Positions 29,303-37,724 of a DNA stretch of 41,082 nucleotides are shown here, piece after piece. How positions within the stretch are numbered: the stretch's first letter is position 1; every line of letters begins with the position of its first letter. The stretch spans positions 1 through 41,082 of the forward strand of contig JBEBBW010000012.1 in the NCBI GenBank assembly GCA_041158165.1, written 5' to 3'. The position numbers were made by a program, and so were the translations under genes. This DNA comes from TMED14 sp041158165. GTDB lineage: Bacteria; Bacteroidota; Bacteroidia; Flavobacteriales; Schleiferiaceae. Under the pieces are notes generated by a model. That model was not told the origin of the DNA. It did no database searches and saw only the letters and a program-made list of their open reading frames with translations.

Positions 29303-32300
29303 TTACTGCGCATCTTGAGTTTGGGGAGCGTTTGAAGGGAGTTGAGCCGCGTTGAATTCCGCGAGCAATGCTTGGGCCTCTTTCACAAGTTCATCAGAGG
29401 GATGCTCTGAAATCACGAAATCGAGCGTGTAGCGGGCTTGGAAGCCGTCGTTGAGGCTAGCATAGTTGCGCGCCAGCACAAGGAGCGACTTGTAGCGCCA
29501 GTCCGTCTGGGACGGAAAAGCGTCAAGCAACCCAAACACCACTTCGTTGGAGGCGGCAAACTGGCCACGAAGGCGAAGGATTTGCGCCTTGGCGTAGCTC
29601 GCTTCGGCCTGAACAGTGGCGGTGCCGTCGGTAATCGCTTGCTCGGCGGCAGACTGCCATAGCCCAAGTCGGTTGCTGTCGCTGGCATTGGCGCGGTACT
29701 GCGCCTCGAGTACGCGGAGTCGGGTCGCCAAGGCCTCGCTGCGGTCTTCGGGCGTTTGGCGCTGGTCCGCCACAATGCCCTCCGCATAGGTAAGCGCCAC
29801 GTCGTTCGCTCCCTCGGCAAAATGGGCGCGCATCATGCTGCGGTTGGCTTCGCTTCGAAGGCTCGCGTCTTCAGCCAATGCCAGCAGGCGCTCAGCGTAG
29901 GATTTCGTTTCGCGCCAGTCCTTGCGCTGCTCGGCATCGCGAAGGAGCCACTTGTAGGCAGGCACCGTATTGGCCCCGACGGGTCCGCGCACCACGTTGC
30001 GGTAGTACGGCAAGGCTTGGGCCATCTGCCCCGTGAGGCGCGCAGATTCCGCCGCCTGGAACTGCGCCACGGGCGCAAAGTACCCGTCTGGGAAACGCTT
30101 AATGTACTTGCCAAATGCTTCCAGTGCGGGCGCGTACTGCGACTGGGCGTACTTGTCGTAGGCCGACATGTAGGCCACGGAATCGAGCTCGCTGGCGCGG
30201 ATTCCCGACGAGGGCATGCTTTGAACCCATTCGAGGTAGTCGTCGATGCGGTTGGCGTCGTCGTAGACGGAGCGGGCTACGGCCACCGCCTCGCGGGCCT
30301 CCGCCGTGCCTGGGTAGTCGCGCACCACCGCCTGGAATGCCGTGATCGCCTCGTTCAGTTTGCTGTCGTTTCGGCGGGCCAACGCGATGTTCAGCGCGGC
30401 TCGACGGGCCTTCTCGGTATTGGGCTTGCGGCGAATGTAGCTAGCAAAGGCCTCCTCAGCGTCGGCGTTGCGCCCAATGCGGAGCAGGGTTTGTGCCCGC
30501 TCAAAGAGGGCGTCGTCGGCTCGCTGCGAACCCGACTGCTCAATTCTGGCTAGCTGGTCAATTTTTCCGGCATTGTCGCCCAAGAGTCCGCGGCAAAGTG
30601 CTTGCTGAAAAGACGCATAGTCGGCGTCAGCACCCGTGCCTTTGGCAATTTTTGCGTAGTAGTCGCGGGCCAACGCATGGCGACCAAGCAAAAAGTACAG
30701 GTCGGCGATGCGCAACTCGGCGTCTTCACGGCGGCGGTCGTTTTTCGGCGCATCCTCCAAAAACACGCGAAAACTTGCCGCGGCATCTTCGAGTCGATCG
30801 AGTCGGTACAGGGTGTAGGCCTTGTTGTACTGGGCTGCCGGACGCTCCGACAACGTGTAGCTGCCCGGCGTCTTCAAAAACTTCTCTGTTTGATCGAGCG
30901 CCTCGCGGTAGTCGCCTTGACGGAAGGCCATTTCACCTTTCCAAAAGTGCGCTAAGGCCGTGTATCCGCGGTCCAAGGGGTAACTGAGCGATTGGTCCAG
31001 CAGCTCATTGGCCTTGTCCCACTGCGACGCTTGGTACAGCTCCACCGCCCGGAAGTAGGCCACCTTCTGGTAGGCCTCGCGCATCGACGATGACCCCATG
31101 CCCGTCTGCACAATGGCCTCTAGGGCCCGGCCGTAGTCGCGGGAGGTCAAGTACAGATTGGCCAAGTACTCGTTGGCTTCGCGGCGGTGCTCTGTGCGCG
31201 GAAACTCACGCAGAAACTGATTGAACACCTGAATGGCATCGCCGAACGGGCTAGCGCTGCGGTAGGTCAACTTCGCATACTGGTAGGCCGCCTGTTCGCG
31301 GGTAGCCTCGTCGGCCTTGCTCTGCCATACCGACCGAAAGGCCGTTTGGGCTTCTTCCCAGCGCTCGAGCCGAGCATAGCTGTCGCCGAGCATCAAGCGC
31401 GACTGGAGCACCCAATCCGCGCTGCTCTCGGCAGGAAGCTGGTTAAACGCTTTGATTGCGCCTTCGTAGTCCTTGGTCTGGTAGGCACAGACCCCCATTT
31501 GGTAGGCGATCTCTGGCGACATTTTTCCGCCCTGCGCAAGGTTAAAGTCAAAGTAGGACTTCGCGTCGGCGTAGCGCTTCTTGCGGAACATGCTTTGGCC
31601 AATCAGCAGCGCGATTTCAGGCGCACGCTTGGCCGAAGCCTGCTTCATGAGTGTTTCGCCGAGCCTCAGCAGTTCGTCGTCTTTGCCTTGGCGCGCATAA
31701 ATCTGGGCGAGGTAGTACGGGACCACTGGGCCAAATTCCTCGTGCTGCTGAAGGGGCTCGAGGTTTTCGAGGGCCGTTTGGTCAGCCTTTTCGAGGTAGG
31801 CGATGTGGCCGTAGTAGTACTGCGCCGTTTTCGCCACCGAGGACTTGGATTTTTTGGCTTCGGCCAGTTCGGCCTTTGCCAGGTCAAATTCGTTCAATAA
31901 AAAGTGGGCATAGCCCAACTTAAACTGGACTTCGGCGCGCAAGTTCCGCGCAAGGTCCACGCCGTCGAGCTGGCGCAGCCACCGCTTCGCTTCTTGGTAG
32001 CGGCGTCGGTTAAACGCCTGCTCGGCCGCCTCGAGCACCAAATCGATTCGGCGCGACGACGACGGGTAGGTTTGCAGAAATGCTTCGGCGTAGTCCTCGG
32101 CATCGCGGTGCAGCAGCCGAATTGCACAAAGCGCTTGGTAGTACATCGATTGCTCGGACCAGTCGCTGGCCTCAGGGACCATGGTGCGAACCTGTGCAAA
32201 GTACTCGTAGGCCGAACTGTAAAGCGCTCGGTCAAAGCGGGCGCGGGCTTCCGCAAAAAGGGCTTCGGGTTGCTGGCCCGTGATGGGCTGCTGGGCAAAC

Positions 32301-32344
32301 AGGCTTGCGCTCGACAAAAGCGCGGCGAAAAACAGAATCCTCAT
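29303..32344 (-). CDS. Large periplasmic tetratricopeptide repeat protein
   Basis: From the ATG at 32344 the product has 1013 residues: a signal peptide (1-18, LLSSASLFAQ) followed by helical TPR-like repeats along almost the whole length (for example YEYFAQVRTMVPEAS, AKRWLRQLDGVDLARN, KSYFDFNLAQGGKMSPEIAYQMGVCAY, AIKAFNQLP, AFGKYIKRFPDGYFAPVAQFQAAES). There is no lipobox cysteine, so it is not a PorW/SprE-type lipoprotein. TPR solenoids hold proteins together. Its partner is most likely the barrel protein encoded one base downstream. The gene starts 6 bases after an exact TACTTTTG element and is divergent from ftsE. Confidence 0.85.
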   Translation of the reverse strand: MRILFFAALLSSASLFAQQPITGQQPEALFAEARARFDRALYSSAYEYFAQVRTMVPEASDWSEQSMYYQALCAIRLLHRDAEDYAEAFLQTYPSSSRRIDLVLEAAEQAFNRRRYQEAKRWLRQLDGVDLARNLRAEVQFKLGYAHFLLNEFDLAKAELAEAKKSKSSVAKTAQYYYGHIAYLEKADQTALENLEPLQQHEEFGPVVPYYLAQIYARQGKDDELLRLGETLMKQASAKRAPEIALLIGQSMFRKKRYADAKSYFDFNLAQGGKMSPEIAYQMGVCAYQTKDYEGAIKAFNQLPAESSADWVLQSRLMLGDSYARLERWEEAQTAFRSVWQSKADEATREQAAYQYAKLTYRSASPFGDAIQVFNQFLREFPRTEHRREANEYLANLYLTSRDYGRALEAIVQTGMGSSSMREAYQKVAYFRAVELYQASQWDKANELLDQSLSYPLDRGYTALAHFWKGEMAFRQGDYREALDQTEKFLKTPGSYTLSERPAAQYNKAYTLYRLDRLEDAAASFRVFLEDAPKNDRRREDAELRIADLYFLLGRHALARDYYAKIAKGTGADADYASFQQALCRGLLGDNAGKIDQLARIEQSGSQRADDALFERAQTLLRIGRNADAEEAFASYIRRKPNTEKARRAALNIALARRNDSKLNEAITAFQAVVRDYPGTAEAREAVAVARSVYDDANRIDDYLEWVQSMPSSGIRASELDSVAYMSAYDKYAQSQYAPALEAFGKYIKRFPDGYFAPVAQFQAAESARLTGQMAQALPYYRNVVRGPVGANTVPAYKWLLRDAEQRKDWRETKSYAERLLALAEDASLRSEANRSMMRAHFAEGANDVALTYAEGIVADQRQTPEDRSEALATRLRVLEAQYRANASDSNRLGLWQSAAEQAITDGTATVQAEASYAKAQILRLRGQFAASNEVVFGLLDAFPSQTDWRYKSLLVLARNYASLNDGFQARYTLDFVISEHPSDELVKEAQALLAEFNAAQLPSNAPQTQDAQ

Positions 32345-32350
32345 GTTGTT

Positions 32351-32358
32351 CAAAAGTA
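32351..32358 (-). promoter_or_regulatory. -7 element for the TPR-barrel operon
   Basis: TACTTTTG on the minus strand, an exact match, ends 6 bases before the ATG at 32344. A near-match TTACTTTG on the plus strand (32384-32391), 14 bases before the ftsE ATG, could serve the divergent gene. Confidence 0.55.
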
Positions 32359-32405
32359 CATCGTGCTTTTGGTTCGGCTCTCGTTACTTTGCATAAACTG
32401 TGCCC

Positions 32406-33092
32406 ATGGAAAAGTCTCCCGTTTTATCGCTACAAAAAGCCAGCATCGTGCAAGGCAACCACCGCGTCCTCAGCGACGTGAACCTCGAGGTAGCTCCGGG
32501 AGAATTTATTTACGTCATCGGCGCGACCGGATCAGGCAAGTCCTCGCTGCTCAAGACCCTCTACGCCGACCTTCCCTTGGAATCGGGCGAAGGAAGCATT
32601 GTGGGCTACGACCTGCGCAACCTGAAAGAGCGCGACATTCCGTACCTGCGCCGCCAGTTGGGCATTGTTTTTCAGGACTTTCAGCTGCTCATGGACCGCA
32701 GTGTGCGCGAGAACTTGGATTTTGTGCTCCGCGCCACCGGCCAAATGAACCGCAGTGAAAACGACGACCGCATCGACAACGTGCTGCGCCGCGTCGGCAT
32801 GCCGACCAAAGGCCACAAAATGCCCCACCAGCTTTCGGGCGGCGAACAGCAGCGCGTCTCGATTGCGCGTGCGTTGCTCAACGACCCCCCGTTGATTTTG
32901 GCCGACGAGCCCACGGGCAACCTCGATCCCCACATGTCTGAGGAATTGATGCACCTGCTCGAGGAAATCCGCGCCAGCGGACGCAGCATCCTCATGGCGA
33001 CCCACGACTACGCGCTGCTGCTGAAGTTTCCGCATGCCACCTACCGCTGCGCCAACGGAACCCTGGCGTCGACGGTGCAGCGCACGCTCTAG
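32406..33092 (+). CDS. ftsE: Cell division ATP-binding protein FtsE
   Basis: The 228-residue ABC ATPase has Walker A GATGSGKSS, the Q-loop QLGIVFQDFQLL, the signature LSGGEQQRVSIARAL, Walker B PLILADEPTGNLD and the H-loop MATHDYALL. FtsE with FtsX controls peptidoglycan hydrolases at the septum. The FQDF and TGNLDP motifs fit the FtsE/LolD group; the N-terminal 'PVLSLQKASIVQGNHRVLSDVNLEVAPGEFIYVIGATGSGKSSLLK' pattern favours FtsE. No ftsX follows, which is usual in Bacteroidota. The ATG at 32406 is preferred over the in-frame GTG two codons upstream. Confidence 0.87.
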   Translation: MEKSPVLSLQKASIVQGNHRVLSDVNLEVAPGEFIYVIGATGSGKSSLLKTLYADLPLESGEGSIVGYDLRNLKERDIPYLRRQLGIVFQDFQLLMDRSVRENLDFVLRATGQMNRSENDDRIDNVLRRVGMPTKGHKMPHQLSGGEQQRVSIARALLNDPPLILADEPTGNLDPHMSEELMHLLEEIRASGRSILMATHDYALLLKFPHATYRCANGTLASTVQRTL

Positions 33093-33095
33093 TTC

Positions 33096-35261
33096 TTAGC
33101 TAAACCGTCGGGCCACTTCGGCGGCGTTTGCCGCGTGCTCGGCGGTCCAGGCCTCGTTTTGGGCGGCGCGAATCAGGTCGTAGGCCTGTGTCCAGTTCGC
33201 GTAGGTGCGGACTCGGTTGCCGAGGTCCAGGCCGGCCACAGCATGCTCGTGGGCCACAATGTGGCGCCCTTGGAGCAGCGCTTGAATCAGCTTGAATTTG
33301 ATACCGAGTGCGTGCTCCGCGTGGACCACGACCACTTGGGCTTGGTCGTACAGCGCGTCGAGCGCGTCGTCCGACGGGCGGTCGACGTAGTGCGGGGTTC
33401 CGGCGGGCGCATTGTGGCCCGCCAAGCACAGCGGCGCTAACGGCGGATCCGCAGCCAGCAGGGCACGGAGCGCCACGGCATTTTCTTCGACGCTGAACTT
33501 CCCCACGGCCAGCACCATGGGGCTCGGAGCGTCGCCCTGAGGCACGCGCAGCACAAAGGGATGGTGCGGCGGGACCCACACCGCGGCGGACTTGGGCCGA
33601 AGCGCATTCCAAGCCTCCGCATCGCGCGGGGTAATTGCTTCTACCCTCCCCGTCCAGCGCGCAGCCAGGGCGCGCTCCCAACGGCGCAAGGCCCAGGCCT
33701 CCAAAAAAAAGTAGGCGCGCCGCAATCCCGAGGCGCTGCGGGCCAAGCTCGCGTAGTAGGCAGATTCGGGGTTGTGGAGCCGCAGCGTGCCTTCGACGCC
33801 CATTCCGCTGCAGTGAATGCCGTGGTAGGTCACGCGGCCGCGCTGCACGGCGGCTTGGTGGCGCGCCACGCGCGTTTGGCGGCTTTGCACGATCCACGGA
33901 GCGAGGTTGCGCGGCCAGCGCGCCCGGCGAAGTACGTTGGTCGGAACCTCGGTAAACGGCTCGGAATGCGCCCACGCGCTGCGGGTGAAGGCATGAAGGA
34001 CGACCTGATCGCCCTGTGCCCTTGCCGCGCGAACGTGACCGAGCACCTCCAACGTACCGCCGTAGCGGGGCGGCTCCAATCGGTCCATGCTCCAAATGTG
34101 GTGGGTAGCTCGGCCTTCGAGGCGGTCGACGAGGCGGTGCCAGACCGCGGACTCGTGGCCCCAGTGGTAGCGGTGGGCCGCTGCGCGGGCGGAGCGCGCC
34201 GCCGCGGCGTACGCCTCGGGCTGAAGCAGCTCCCGGGCAGCCAGCGCAATGGCGGCGGGGGTGAGTTCGGGTAGGACCACACCCGCTCCCGTTTCGCGCA
34301 CCACCCGTGCGACTTCCACCAGGTCGCTGGCCACTACGGGGATTCCCGCCTGGAAGTAGTCAAAAAGCTTATTGGGTAGACTCCAGCGGTAGTTCTGGGA
34401 CTTGGGTTTATCAAGGCTAAAGCCTAGATCGGCCGCTTGGGTGTAGCGCTGCAGCTGCGCGCGGTCCACCCGGCCGACAAAGCAGACGTTGGGAATTCCG
34501 TCCGCAGCCACCTGGCGCTGCAGCTGGGGAATGGCGTCGCCGCTTCCGACCACGACCAACTCAACCTCTGGGCACGCTGAGGCGGCATGCACGAGTTCTT
34601 CGGCCCCGCGGTCGACGTTGATTCCGGCGCCCTGAAGAATCCAAATCACTTTATCTAGGGGAAGGCCAAGATCCGCGCGAAGGGTGCGCCGGCGCTCGTC
34701 CGCTCGGTTCCATTCGCCGTCGGGACCCCACGGGAGTTCCGCCGGAAGCGGCACGTTGCGCACCACGTCCCAGGTTCCGCCGTACTCGCGGGCGTACTGG
34801 GCGGCAATGCTTTGGTTGACGGTCACTCGAAAATCGGTGCGCGGAATTCCGTAGCGCTCCACCGCCCGCCACAGGCGCTGCACGAAGGGGCGAGATTCCA
34901 GTTCGGGGGCACCCAAAAAGTACTCGTGGCTGTCGTAAACCAGCGGTTTGGCGCGGCGCATCGCCCACCACGCATTGGGTCCCAACGTATCGAGGTCGTT
35001 GGCGAGGTAGACGTCGGGCTTGAGGCGGCGCAGCGCGGACCACAGGCGGATTTGGAACTCCAAATAAAACAGCGGACCCTTGGTGACGCGGCAGCTCATA
35101 CGCTGCGTTTCGTAGGGGCGGTCCAAGGGCGCCGGATTGGGGTAGGTTCGGCCCACGACCACCACGCGGTAGCCGCGCTCCATCCACAGTGTGGCGGTGC
35201 GGTGTACGCGCTGGTCGCTGTGCACATCGTTGATTACGCTAAGGACCACGGTCGGAGCCAT
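33096..35261 (-). CDS. Tandem (fused) glycosyltransferase, two GT4-like modules
   Basis: The 721-residue protein contains two complete GT-B glycosyltransferases. Module 1 (about 1-385) opens VVLSVINDVHSDQRVHRTA and has YDSHEY, the donor-site region VVVGSGDAIPQL and PNKLFDYFQAGIPVVASDL. Module 2 (about 387-721) opens HIWSMDRLEPPRYGGTLEVL and ends with GIKFKLIQALLQGRHIVA-x-x-x-AVAGL. The module border coincides with an internal ATG (34088-34086), as if two neighbouring genes had merged. No membrane span is evident. It likely adds sugars to a surface polysaccharide or lipid; substrates unknown. The gene ends 4 bases from the convergent ftsE. Confidence 0.82.
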   Translation of the reverse strand: MAPTVVLSVINDVHSDQRVHRTATLWMERGYRVVVVGRTYPNPAPLDRPYETQRMSCRVTKGPLFYLEFQIRLWSALRRLKPDVYLANDLDTLGPNAWWAMRRAKPLVYDSHEYFLGAPELESRPFVQRLWRAVERYGIPRTDFRVTVNQSIAAQYAREYGGTWDVVRNVPLPAELPWGPDGEWNRADERRRTLRADLGLPLDKVIWILQGAGINVDRGAEELVHAASACPEVELVVVGSGDAIPQLQRQVAADGIPNVCFVGRVDRAQLQRYTQAADLGFSLDKPKSQNYRWSLPNKLFDYFQAGIPVVASDLVEVARVVRETGAGVVLPELTPAAIALAARELLQPEAYAAAARSARAAAHRYHWGHESAVWHRLVDRLEGRATHHIWSMDRLEPPRYGGTLEVLGHVRAARAQGDQVVLHAFTRSAWAHSEPFTEVPTNVLRRARWPRNLAPWIVQSRQTRVARHQAAVQRGRVTYHGIHCSGMGVEGTLRLHNPESAYYASLARSASGLRRAYFFLEAWALRRWERALAARWTGRVEAITPRDAEAWNALRPKSAAVWVPPHHPFVLRVPQGDAPSPMVLAVGKFSVEENAVALRALLAADPPLAPLCLAGHNAPAGTPHYVDRPSDDALDALYDQAQVVVVHAEHALGIKFKLIQALLQGRHIVAHEHAVAGLDLGNRVRTYANWTQAYDLIRAAQNEAWTAEHAANAAEVARRFS

Positions 35262-35305
35262 GCGGCGAAGGTAGCGCAGCCCGGTTTTGAACGAACTTTG
35301 TGCGC

Positions 35306-36547
35306 ATGATGCCGGACCCCCGCCTCCTTCGCATTGCGGACTACGACTACCCCCTGCCCGACGAGCGCATCGCCCAGGAGCCCTGCAGCCCGCGCGACGC
35401 GGCTAAGTTGCTGGTGTGGGACCGTGGCACGCTTCGCGACCTCGGGGTTCGCGACGCGCCTGACGTGGTGGCCGAGTGGCCTGCCTACCGGCTGGTGGTG
35501 AACGAGGCCCGAGTGGTTCCCGCCCGCATTTTTATGCCGCGTCCGAGCGGAATCGGTCATTTCGAGCTGTTTTACCTCGACGCCGAGGGCCTGTCGGTCG
35601 AGCAGGCCATGGCCGAAACGTCAGCCTTGACGGCGTGGTGCAAGGTGCGTCCGTCCAAAAAATGGAAGGACGGCGCGATCCTGGAGCACGAATGCGGCCT
35701 GCGCGCGGAGCGGATCCAAACCGGCGACGGCGAGTCGCTGCTGCGCTTCTCGTGGTCCAGCGGCCAATCCTGGGCCCAAATCCTGGGCGAAGTGGGGCGC
35801 ATACCCCTGCCGCCCTACATGCACCGAGCCGACACCGAGGCCGACCGCGAGCGCTACCAGTCGGTTTTTGCGCGCCACGAAGGCTCAGTGGCCGCGCCGA
35901 CCGCGAGCCTGCACTGGACGCCGGAATTGATGGATCAATGGCGGTCCGTGTGTGCCGACACCCAAGCCGTGACGCTGCACGTGGGCGCCGGAACCTTTCA
36001 GCCCGTCAGCGCCGACGCCGTGGGCGAGCACCACATGCACGCCGAAGAGGTTGTGATCCGCCGCGACCTGATTGCATCGCTGGCCGACGGCCTGCCCGTG
36101 CTTGCCATGGGCACCACCGCGGCGCGCACCCTCGAATCGCTCTACTGGTGGGCCTTGGAATGGCGCTCGACCGGCCAAATGCCGGCCTTCGTTGACCAGT
36201 GGGCGCCCTACCAGGAGTTTCTGGTTGCTGGTTTCTCGCCAACGGCCGCTCGTGCGCAACCCGACCGAGTAGCACCCGAAGTCTGCGAGTTAATGCACTG
36301 GGCGGCCGCGGAGCTTCAGCGGAGCGGTCGCGAGGTCGTTTCGTTCCGTACGGCGCTGATTATCGCACCCGGGTATTCGTACCACGTGGTTAAAGCGTTA
36401 ATCACGAATTTTCACCAGCCGCAGTCCACGCTTTTGCTGCTGATTGCCGCCGGCCTCGGCGACGCGTGGCGCGGAATCTACGAGCACGCCCTCGCCCAAG
36501 ATTACCGCTTTTTGAGCTACGGCGACGCGAATCTTTACCGTTGGTAA
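35306..36547 (+). CDS. queA: S-adenosylmethionine:tRNA ribosyltransferase-isomerase (QueA)
   Basis: The product (413 residues from the ATG at 35306; a second ATG follows directly, and a GTG at 35300 is also in frame) has QueA features: DYDYPLPDERIAQEP, the VVNEARVVPARIF block, ASLHWTPELM, HVGAGTFQPVSADAVGEHHMHAE and FHQPQSTLLLLIAA. QueA transfers ribose from SAM to make epoxyqueuosine in tRNAs with GUN anticodons. It is longer than E. coli QueA (356). I would normally expect VGxGTFxPV and EHxMHxE, and both are here. The start lies 5 bases after GAACTTTG, a one-mismatch -7 element. Confidence 0.93.
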   Translation: MMPDPRLLRIADYDYPLPDERIAQEPCSPRDAAKLLVWDRGTLRDLGVRDAPDVVAEWPAYRLVVNEARVVPARIFMPRPSGIGHFELFYLDAEGLSVEQAMAETSALTAWCKVRPSKKWKDGAILEHECGLRAERIQTGDGESLLRFSWSSGQSWAQILGEVGRIPLPPYMHRADTEADRERYQSVFARHEGSVAAPTASLHWTPELMDQWRSVCADTQAVTLHVGAGTFQPVSADAVGEHHMHAEEVVIRRDLIASLADGLPVLAMGTTAARTLESLYWWALEWRSTGQMPAFVDQWAPYQEFLVAGFSPTAARAQPDRVAPEVCELMHWAAAELQRSGREVVSFRTALIIAPGYSYHVVKALITNFHQPQSTLLLLIAAGLGDAWRGIYEHALAQDYRFLSYGDANLYRW

Positions 36548-36582
36548 ACGCCTGTTCGGGCTAGCGGCCGCAGCTTGCGGTC

Positions 36583-37677
36583 ATGGTGCGGAAGGTCATT
36601 TTTGTAGGATTAGCGGTCCTCGCCTCGTGGGGAAGCCGCTGGCCATCGGCCTGCGCGGATGCTGGCAGGAGCTGCGGAGCGTTGGCGGGCGCCAGGGGAT
36701 TGACGGGTCCCATTGGCGTGGCGGGTCCTGAAGCGTTGGCGGGCGCCAACGGATTGACGGGTCCAATTAGCGTGGCGGGTCTTGGGGTGTTGGCGAGCGC
36801 CAACGGTTTGGCGAATTCCACGCGCAGCGCGAAGGCCGATACGCTGCTCTTTGTGTGGTGGAACCTTCAAAATCTTTTTGACACCGTGGCGAATTCGGGC
36901 CCAAGGGATCGGGATTTCTTGCCCGACGGCCCTTACCGTTGGGATTCAAAGCGGTATTATGCCAAGCTGTACGCGGTGGGCCGCGGCTTGGCCGCGGCGG
37001 CGGGCGGCCGCATTCCCGACGCGATCGGCGTGTGTGAGGTGGAGAACGCCGACGTGCTCGACGACCTCGAGCGGCGGTGGCCGCCCGAATGGCGCCTCTG
37101 GCGCCTGCACCGCGACAGCCCTGACGAACGGGGAATTGACGTGGCGGTTTGGTACAACCCGGAACGCTTAAGCGTCGACAGCGTTGCCTGGATCCACCCT
37201 GCGCAAGACTACCCTACCCGCGAGGCCATATGGGTCCGCTGGATAACCTCCACCCACGACACCCTGTCGTGGATCTGGGTCCACCTGCCGTCGCAACGGG
37301 CACCGGCTCCGTCGGCGCGTGCCGAAGCCATGCGAAGCATTATAGAACAAGCCCCTAAAAACCTCGATGGGGTAATAGGAGACCTCAATGAAGGGCCAAA
37401 CGGCCCGCTGGGCACCTACCTGCGTAGACTCCACATGCGGCACCTACCCTGGCCCCACTACGCTGGGAGTTTTGCGTACCGTGGCCGGCTTGAGGCATTA
37501 GACGGCGTGTGGGTGCGCGAAGCAACCAATTGGAGGGCGACCACCCATGTTGTTCCGCTAGGGCTGAGCAAGAGTCCGCGCCTCGGCTACCAAATTCGAG
37601 GCTGCTTTGAAGGACTCAGGTACCGCGGTGGCGCATCAGACCACCTCCCTGTGAGCATCAGCGTAGAAGTGAACTAA
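36583..37677 (+). CDS. Secreted endonuclease/exonuclease/phosphatase-fold protein
   Basis: The 364-residue protein has a probable signal peptide (1-25), a Gly/Ala/Leu-rich repeat segment (about 32-80), then an EEP (DNase I-like) domain. Metal and catalytic motifs are visible: WWNLQNLFDT (metal Asn), IGVCEVEN (metal Glu), IDVAVWY, VIGDLNEGPNG (Asp/Asn pair) and GASDHLPVSI (catalytic Asp-His). Relatives are non-specific nucleases or phosphodiesterases; the substrate is unknown. The N-terminal 54-bp tandem repeat is unusual for the family. The gene follows queA by 35 bases on the same strand. Confidence 0.83.
   Translation: MVRKVIFVGLAVLASWGSRWPSACADAGRSCGALAGARGLTGPIGVAGPEALAGANGLTGPISVAGLGVLASANGLANSTRSAKADTLLFVWWNLQNLFDTVANSGPRDRDFLPDGPYRWDSKRYYAKLYAVGRGLAAAAGGRIPDAIGVCEVENADVLDDLERRWPPEWRLWRLHRDSPDERGIDVAVWYNPERLSVDSVAWIHPAQDYPTREAIWVRWITSTHDTLSWIWVHLPSQRAPAPSARAEAMRSIIEQAPKNLDGVIGDLNEGPNGPLGTYLRRLHMRHLPWPHYAGSFAYRGRLEALDGVWVREATNWRATTHVVPLGLSKSPRLGYQIRGCFEGLRYRGGASDHLPVSISVEVN
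36679..36822 (+). repeat. 54-bp tandem repeat inside the EEP gene, about 2.6 units
   Basis: Units begin at 36679, 36733 and 36787. Units 1 and 2 match at 47 of 54 positions; the third is partial and more diverged. Each encodes 18 residues of the type ALAGANGLTGPI-V-GVAG. Each unit also contains the palindrome TTGGCGGGCGCCAA or a variant. The length is a multiple of three, so the frame is kept. Confidence 0.92.
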
Positions 37678-37724
37678 AAAGCGCGTATTTTAGCGCGACA
37701 ATGAGCAAAACCCACACGCTATTT

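Noticed and set aside
32384..32391. TTACTTTG as a firm ftsE promoter
   Set aside because: One mismatch to TAnnTTTG and no correctly spaced -33 TTG; mentioned only as a possibility.
33100..34095. Long alternative-frame ORF (331 codons) under the glycosyltransferase, possible frameshifted gene
   Set aside because: Its product is Arg/Ala/Pro-rich with no family motifs, while the 721-residue frame shows clear GT motifs on both sides. High GC content makes long antisense and shifted frames common.
36561..36870. Minus-strand repetitive ORFs over the 54-bp repeat
   Set aside because: They arise because the repeat length is a multiple of three, which keeps all frames open; only the plus-strand frame continues into a recognisable domain.
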